A stretch of DNA of 10,295 nucleotides from Nanobdellota archaeon. GTDB taxonomy: Archaea; Nanobdellota; Nanobdellia; SCGC-AAA011-G17; JAFCDX01. The notes beneath the pieces are model-generated. The model saw only the letters and a program-made list of their open reading frames with translations. It made no database searches and was not told the DNA's origin. The translations under genes were made by a program, and so were the position numbers. The stretch lies in contig JAHIVQ010000018.1 in assembly GCA_018816585.1 (NCBI GenBank), forward strand, positions 1-10,295, in the 5' to 3' direction. Of the stretch, positions 7,011 to 10,295 are shown one piece after another (position 1 is the first letter of the stretch; each line of letters starts with the position of its first letter).

Positions 7011-7381
7011 CTACTTTTTTTAAGATCAAGCTCTTTTCTAACTTTATCATAATACTTATGATCCCCAAAATGAAATTCTATATAAATTGAATTTTTCACT
7101 TTCACCAATAAAATCCTATATTCTATGTTTTTAATACTAAAAGGATAACGAAAAGTCAGAAGCTCGCTAACAATCCATTTTTTATATTGTTTTTTTGATC
7201 CTACTAAAATAGGTTGAATATTCTTTTCAATAACATTTTCAATCCACTTATATATTTTCTCAGCTTTTAACTCAGTTAATAAAGTTATAATTTGGTCAAA
7301 ATTCTTTCCAAGAAACTCCACTTTATATTTCTGTGCAATAAATACCTCAATTCTTTTTTTGAATTCTTCTGGATTAACCAT
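7004..7381 (-). CDS. HigB/RelE-like small protein (candidate toxin)
   Basis: The 125-residue protein has a helical N-terminal half (about 1-55). A C-terminal part (about 78-115) resembles the RelE-fold HigB toxin family (mRNA interferases that cut at ribosomes): RYPFSIKNIEYRILLVKV followed by IYIEFHFGDHKYYDKVR, comparable to the HigB pattern of N-x-YRLIV, a beta strand, F-x-G-THxEYDKI. Candidate functional residues are R78, R89, H108, Y110/Y111 and R115. The N-terminal half is longer than in classical HigB. It overlaps the upstream nucleotidyltransferase gene by 8 bases (7374-7381), so the two are an operon with coupled translation. There is no helix-turn-helix HigA antitoxin beside it. The fold assignment is motif-based and tentative; a non-toxin RelE-like RNA-binding protein is possible. 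Confidence 0.6.
   Translation of the reverse strand: MVNPEEFKKRIEVFIAQKYKVEFLGKNFDQIITLLTELKAEKIYKWIENVIEKNIQPILVGSKKQYKKWIVSELLTFRYPFSIKNIEYRILLVKVKNSIYIEFHFGDHKYYDKVRKELDLKKSSY
7015..7021 (+). terminator. Possible oligo-T terminator after the DUF457-like gene
   Basis: A run of seven T starts five bases after the stop codon at 7010. Archaeal RNA polymerase stops at oligo-T tracts without needing a hairpin. The tract also lies inside the last codons of the convergent gene, so it could be a coincidence of lysine codons. Confidence 0.3.
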
Positions 7382-8030
7382 GAACTATTCCCCTTGTTAT
7401 TTCATGAATTAAATTATATAAAAATGTTTGGGCGTTATATTCACTTCCTTTATAATAACCTGCTTGGGTATAAAAAAAACGTCTTGCATAAGAAGGCTTT
7501 ACATTTTGAATTATAATTTTTATAATCTCATTTTTAAAATATTGAAGAATTTCTTTATAAGTTTTAAACTGATTGATTTTTTGTGTGAGCTGGAATGTAT
7601 CTAATATTTCTTTTGTCTTAAAATATTCAGTATAAAGAATTAAAAAGCGCACATTTTTGTGAAACTTATTTTTTTCATTTAATAATATTGGAATTGCTTC
7701 ATTAATAACCTGCCAATAATCAGATATAGTCACTTTCAATGGCTTTTGAGGAAGAATGTTCTTGGCAATACAACTTTTTGAAATAGAATGATAAAATAAT
7801 GAATATAAATCATTAAAATCAAGAAGAGTTATTTTTATTCTTTTATCTTTAAATTTAAGTTCTTTTTTTGTTCTAGAAATGACAAATATATCAATATCAT
7901 TGTATTTTTCCTTATATAAAAAAGATCCGGTAATAAAGCAGTATTTAGCTGGAATTTGGTTCAAGAGCACTTTTGCTTGCTCTATTCTTCCATTAAGTAT
8001 CTCTTTGTTATGAGGATTATAAATTATCAT
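7374..8030 (-). CDS. Minimal nucleotidyltransferase (Pol beta superfamily)
   Basis: The 218-residue protein starts with a nucleotidyltransferase domain: ITGS at 33-36 opens the helix-turn motif, NDIDIFVI at 44-51 supplies the two metal-binding aspartates D45 and D47, and ITLLDFNDL at 67-75 supplies a probable third carboxylate, D71. All three catalytic acids are therefore present. A mainly helical C-terminal region (about 100-218) with basic and aromatic residues (YARRFFYTQAGYYKG, 181-195) probably binds the partner or RNA. Relatives of this superfamily add nucleotides to RNA or protein, and several act in toxin-antitoxin or abortive-infection systems (MntA, MenT, AbiEii). The first gene of a two-gene operon, it overlaps the HigB/RelE-like gene by 8 bases. 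A TATA box 27 bases before ATG 8030 supports the start. The exact subfamily is not clear to me. Confidence 0.75.
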   Translation of the reverse strand: MIIYNPHNKEILNGRIEQAKVLLNQIPAKYCFITGSFLYKEKYNDIDIFVISRTKKELKFKDKRIKITLLDFNDLYSLFYHSISKSCIAKNILPQKPLKVTISDYWQVINEAIPILLNEKNKFHKNVRFLILYTEYFKTKEILDTFQLTQKINQFKTYKEILQYFKNEIIKIIIQNVKPSYARRFFYTQAGYYKGSEYNAQTFLYNLIHEITRGIVHG

Positions 8031-8051
8031 TTTATTACTTAAAATATATAC

Positions 8052-8063
8052 TTATATATAAAT
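8052..8063 (-). promoter_or_regulatory. TATA box of the nucleotidyltransferase operon
   Basis: On the minus strand ATTTATATATAA is centred about 27 bases upstream of ATG 8030, predicting a nearly leaderless mRNA. The rest of the 8031-8164 gap is very AT-rich and shows no other element I can support. Confidence 0.5.
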
Positions 8064-8088
8064 CTTTCTATTAATATATATTTTATAT

Positions 8089-8094
8089 AAAAAA
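8089..8094 (-). terminator. Possible oligo-T terminator of the 8612-8165 unit
   Basis: Six consecutive T on the minus strand, about 70 bases after the stop of the 34-residue frame and before the next minus-strand TATA box, could end the upstream transcript. In such AT-rich DNA a T6 run is weak evidence. Confidence 0.2.
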
Positions 8095-8164
8095 GGTAAT
8101 ATTATTTTTGAACTTTTTAATCACCAAAATGATATATAAAAATGTGAATTCTTAGAAATCAATA

Positions 8165-8269
8165 TTACTCACTTTCAAAATCAACTAAATTAAAGACTTT
8201 ATAACCTGATTTTTCAACTTTTTCCTTGCCTTTTAAATCTAAAATTATTTTATCTTTAAGCTCTTGCAT
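8165..8269 (-). CDS. Small hypothetical protein overlapping the gene before it
   Basis: A 34-codon frame (MQELKDKIIL...LVDFESE, stop TAA) begins inside the last codons of the upstream gene, overlapping it by 14 bases. A GAGATG element lies 5-10 bases before ATG 8269 as a weak ribosome site. An in-frame ATG at 8296 would give 43 residues (adding MKVIKRDVN), with a longer overlap. The protein is charged, with a possible helix (2-20) and a beta-prone end (GYKVFNLVDF). I recognise no family. Overlap and direction suggest translational coupling to the 118-residue protein. It could also be chance coding or the remnant of a once longer gene. Confidence 0.4.
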   Translation of the reverse strand: MQELKDKIILDLKGKEKVEKSGYKVFNLVDFESE

Positions 8270-8612
8270 ATTTACATCTCTCTTTATAACTTTCATCTAA
8301 TTTCAATATCATTTCGTAAACACAACACTCTGATTTTTCACCAAACCAGTTTTCATATAATTTTGGAACATCTAAATTAATATTATGTCTTCCATTAAAA
8401 CCTTGAATTCTTTCAACCAAATCACTAACAGCCCTTTCAGGATTTAAATCATAGACAATATGATATCTTCCATCTATAAATAAATTAAGAACAAGCTCTC
8501 CATCAACAGGAAAAATAGAATGAATAGAAACAACACTTCCATTTGCAAACTCCTTAAGCATATGTGCTAAAGTTCTTATATCCTGTCCTAAGACAACCCC
8601 TTTTTTAGACAT
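8256..8612 (-). CDS. Hypothetical soluble protein
   Basis: I do not recognise this 118-residue protein. It has no signal peptide or TM segment. Visible features: an N-terminal MSKKGVVLGQDIRTLAHMLKE helix, a beta-rich centre (SVVSIHSIF at 26-34, ELVLNLFIDGRYHIVYDL at 39-56), a helix (NPERAVSDLVERIQGF, 57-72), and a C-terminal part with an adjacent cysteine pair (C96, C97), a third C113 and an acidic/basic end. The alternating alpha/beta pattern suggests a small compact alpha+beta fold. A TATA-like box 24 bases upstream of ATG 8612 supports the start. It is the first gene of a unit with the small frame ending at 8165 and is divergent from the pseudouridine synthase gene, with 92 bases between the starts. 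Confidence 0.7.
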   Translation of the reverse strand: MSKKGVVLGQDIRTLAHMLKEFANGSVVSIHSIFPVDGELVLNLFIDGRYHIVYDLNPERAVSDLVERIQGFNGRHNINLDVPKLYENWFGEKSECCVYEMILKLDESYKERCKYARA

Positions 8613-8631
8613 GTATAATGAAAATTAATTT

Positions 8632-8640
8632 AGTATAAAA
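8632..8640 (-). promoter_or_regulatory. TATA-like box of the 118-residue gene
   Basis: TTTTATACT on the minus strand is centred 24 bases upstream of ATG 8612, consistent with a leaderless transcript. Confidence 0.45.
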
Positions 8641-8672
8641 ACATTGTTATACTACAAGATAATAATATCAAA

Positions 8673-8683
8673 TATATTTAAAA
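8673..8683 (+). promoter_or_regulatory. TATA-like box of the RsuA-like gene
   Basis: TATATTTAAAA is centred about 26 bases before ATG 8705, again at the archaeal leaderless spacing. No Shine-Dalgarno site precedes the ATG. Confidence 0.45.
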
Positions 8684-8704
8684 ACAATATAATTATTAAT
8701 AAAT

Positions 8705-9430
8705 ATGGTTAAATTAAGATTACATCAATTACTGTCTAAATCAGGAATTTTTAAGACTAAAAAAGAGATATTAGAAACAATAAAATCTGGAAAGATTAAA
8801 GTAGGTAATGAAATTATTATAGATATTGATTTCAGGGTAAATCCAAAGAAAAAAAATGTTTATTATGAAGATAAAGTAATAAAACCAAAGAAAAAATGTT
8901 ATTTCTTATTTTATAAGCCCAAAAGGTATAACTGCCAGAAAAATGAGAAAAAGAACATTTACAATTTAATTGAAAAATGGGATTTAGATGAAGAGACAAA
9001 AAAGTCATTATTTAGCATTGGTCGTTTAGATGTTGATTCTTCAGGATTACTAATAATAACAAATGACGGAGTTTTATCAAATGAAATCTTAAGTCCTAAA
9101 AGTGAGATAAAAAAGACTTATTCTGTTTTAATTGATAGAGATATTAAAAAAGAAGATCTTGAAAAATTAAGAAAAGGAGTTGTTATTGACTTAGAAGATA
9201 AGAAATATAAGACAAAACCTTGTACAGTTGAAATAAAAAATTCAAAGGAAATACTAGTTACAATAACAGAAGGTAAGAAAAGACAGATAAGAAGAATGTT
9301 TGGCGCTTTAAACTATAAAGTTAAAGAATTAAAGAGAATTTTCATTGGCAATTTAAAATTAAATGATTTGAATCCAAAAGAATACAAAGAGGTTACAAAA
9401 GATTATATTTATGAGAATATTTCTAAATAA
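8705..9430 (+). CDS. RsuA/RluB/RluE-family rRNA pseudouridine synthase
   Basis: This enzyme isomerises specific uridines in rRNA to pseudouridine. The 241-residue protein has an N-terminal S4 RNA-binding domain (about 3-58: RLHQLLSKSGIFKTKKE, then SGKIKVGNEI), and a catalytic domain with GRLDVDSSGLLIITNDG at 106-122, where D109 is the catalytic aspartate of the RsuA family. The second family signature EGKKRQIRRMFG is at 189-200. The upstream KP-R/G block is diverged (YKPKRYNCQK, 70-79, where bacterial members usually have KPxGxxxS/T). Length fits the family. RsuA-type synthases are typical of bacteria; archaea mostly use Pus10, TruD and Cbf5, so an old transfer from bacteria is inferred. The gene still has an archaeal-type TATA box and local base composition. 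The target uridine cannot be told. Its last 22 bases overlap tatD tail to tail. Confidence 0.92.
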   Translation: MVKLRLHQLLSKSGIFKTKKEILETIKSGKIKVGNEIIIDIDFRVNPKKKNVYYEDKVIKPKKKCYFLFYKPKRYNCQKNEKKNIYNLIEKWDLDEETKKSLFSIGRLDVDSSGLLIITNDGVLSNEILSPKSEIKKTYSVLIDRDIKKEDLEKLRKGVVIDLEDKKYKTKPCTVEIKNSKEILVTITEGKKRQIRRMFGALNYKVKELKRIFIGNLKLNDLNPKEYKEVTKDYIYENISK

Positions 9431-10143
9431 TTTTTATATATTTGATCTTCAACTTCTTTTTCACTTACATTTTTAATTTCAGATATTACTTTTATTGTAT
9501 GTTTAACATTAATTGGTTCATTTTTTTCACCTTTAATAGGGCTTAAATAAGGAGAATCAGTTTCTGTAAATATTCTGTTTAAAGGTACAATCTTAACTAA
9601 TTTCTTTAAATTCTTTGAAGAAGATATATTTGTGGGGATAGAAAAATAAAAACCTAAATCTAATGCTTCCTTAACAAGAGTCGTATTTGCATCAAAATAA
9701 TGTAATATAACATCAACTTTAATTCCTTTTAAAACATCTAAAATTTCTCTAAGGGCGTTTCTTGAATGTATTATTAAAGGTTTCTTAATCTCTTCAGCTA
9801 AAAAAATAAATCTTTTTAAATTTCTAATTTGTTTTTCTTTTTCTGAAGATTCCTTAAAATCAAGACCAATTTCACCAAGAGCAACTATTTTATCCTTATT
9901 TTCTTTAATAAAATTAATCTGCCCATCAAGTTCATTTTCAGTTATTTCAAGACAGTGCAAAGGATAAATTCCAAGAGCACACTTAGTATTCTTATATTTT
10001 TCACAAATCTTTAAAGATTCTTTCATTGATTTAAGATTAACAGAATTTTGTATTATAATTCCTATAAATTTATTAATTATCTTATCTCTTTCATCTTCAC
10101 TAAAACTTTTATGGTCCAAATGGCAATGTACATCAATAAGCAT
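9409..10143 (-). CDS. tatD: TatD-family metal-dependent deoxyribonuclease/hydrolase
   Basis: TatD proteins are TIM-barrel amidohydrolase-superfamily enzymes, with 3'-5' exonuclease activity shown for bacterial and eukaryotic members and roles proposed in DNA repair and turnover. The 244-residue protein keeps all expected metal ligands: HCH (H6, H8) after strand 1, E91 in GEIGLDF (90-96), H126 in IHSR, H148 in LHYF and D196 in TETDSPYLSP (193-202). Length is slightly below the typical 255-265. The gene overlaps the 3' end of the MTA phosphorylase gene by 11 bases (10133-10143), so it is the second gene of an operon with coupled translation. It ends in a 22-base overlap with the convergent pseudouridine synthase gene. 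A frameshift or lost ligand is not seen. Confidence 0.93.
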   Translation of the reverse strand: MLIDVHCHLDHKSFSEDERDKIINKFIGIIIQNSVNLKSMKESLKICEKYKNTKCALGIYPLHCLEITENELDGQINFIKENKDKIVALGEIGLDFKESSEKEKQIRNLKRFIFLAEEIKKPLIIHSRNALREILDVLKGIKVDVILHYFDANTTLVKEALDLGFYFSIPTNISSSKNLKKLVKIVPLNRIFTETDSPYLSPIKGEKNEPINVKHTIKVISEIKNVSEKEVEDQIYKNYLEIFS

Positions 10144-10295
10144 CTTTCATCCTAGAAATAGATTCTGCTAGTAATTTCTTGACATTATCTGCATTTTTAT
10201 GAAATACTTCAAGTATTTGTTCCCAGCTAACTGCTTCTTCTGATTCTTTCCAGCAGTCATAATCAGTACTCATAGCAATAGAAGCATATGGTATT
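10133..10295 (-). CDS. mtnP: S-methyl-5'-thioadenosine phosphorylase, C-terminal end (5' part beyond the window)
   Basis: The minus strand from 10294 to 10133 encodes 53 residues and a TGA, open towards the right edge: IPYASIAMSTDYDCWKESEE..., ending SRMKDAY. The DYDCWKE-x-EEAVS segment, followed by a helix rich in Asn/Lys (HKNADNVKKLL), is the conserved C-terminal region of MTAP-type phosphorylases (human MTAP has DYDCWKEHEEAVS); the first Asp of that motif helps recognise the adenine base. The enzyme splits methylthioadenosine with phosphate into adenine and methylthioribose-1-phosphate, for purine and methionine salvage. Only the last fifth or so of the protein is here, so activity on other nucleosides (inosine, adenosine) cannot be excluded. 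Its stop lies 11 bases inside tatD. Confidence 0.88.
   Translation of the reverse strand, partial: IPYASIAMSTDYDCWKESEEAVSWEQILEVFHKNADNVKKLLAESISRMKDAY

Noticed and set aside
7292..7516. A 74-codon plus-strand frame
   Set aside because: It is antisense to the junction of the nucleotidyltransferase and HigB-like genes and resembles nothing.
8031..8164. A possible tRNA or small RNA gene in the largest gap without any gene call
   Set aside because: The stretch is extremely AT-rich, with no GC-rich stems, no T-loop GTTCRA sequence and no dyad beyond short AT palindromes.
1..10295. CRISPR array, insertion sequence or prophage remnants
   Set aside because: No regularly spaced repeats, transposase or integrase motifs, or target-site duplications were seen.

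Overview
The window looks like a compact, strongly AT-rich archaeal genome, most likely of the DPANN group (Woesearchaeota/Pacearchaeota-like). The evidence is a tRNA C56 ribose methyltransferase (aTrm56, an archaeal family), SecF and SecD in the archaeal order secF-secD with archaeal motifs, the end of an archaeal/eukaryal-type methylthioadenosine phosphorylase, and TATA-like boxes about 23-27 bases before most start codons, which implies mainly leaderless transcripts. The lineage is inferred from family resemblance and base composition, with no marker gene to prove it.

Layout. Bases 1-1760 (minus) hold the N-terminal 586 residues of a large secreted or surface-anchored protein with a signal peptide, ten cysteines and a PKD domain; it runs off the left edge. 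It is divergent from a ZIP-family metal transporter (1857-2588, plus), whose end overlaps the convergent trm56 gene (2578-3105, minus). A two-TM protein of unknown function (3201-3767, minus) follows, with a perfect 10-bp inverted repeat between it and trm56. The secF-secD operon (3903-6328, plus) uses an ATGA overlap. It is followed by a 52-residue single-TM gene (6384-6542) with a strong Shine-Dalgarno site, and then by a DUF457-like membrane protein (6573-7010).

On the minus strand, 7004-8030 holds a two-gene unit: a minimal nucleotidyltransferase overlapping a small HigB/RelE-like protein, a candidate unconventional toxin-antitoxin pair. A second minus-strand unit (8165-8612) encodes two small unrecognised proteins. 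A bacterial-style RsuA/RluB pseudouridine synthase (8705-9430, plus) overlaps tail to tail with a TatD-family hydrolase (9409-10143, minus). tatD is itself overlapped by the 3' end of an MTA phosphorylase gene entering from the right edge.

Themes. Envelope and secretion functions (surface protein, SecDF, small TM proteins, ZIP transporter) share the window with RNA modification (aTrm56, RsuA-like) and nucleotide salvage/repair (MTAP, TatD). Gene packing is tight: all three convergent gene pairs overlap at their stop codons, and no gap between genes reaches 300 bases. The candidates most worth following are the nucleotidyltransferase/HigB-like pair and the small single-TM protein beside SecDF, which has the architecture of bacterial YajC. 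I saw no tRNA, rRNA, CRISPR array or transposase.
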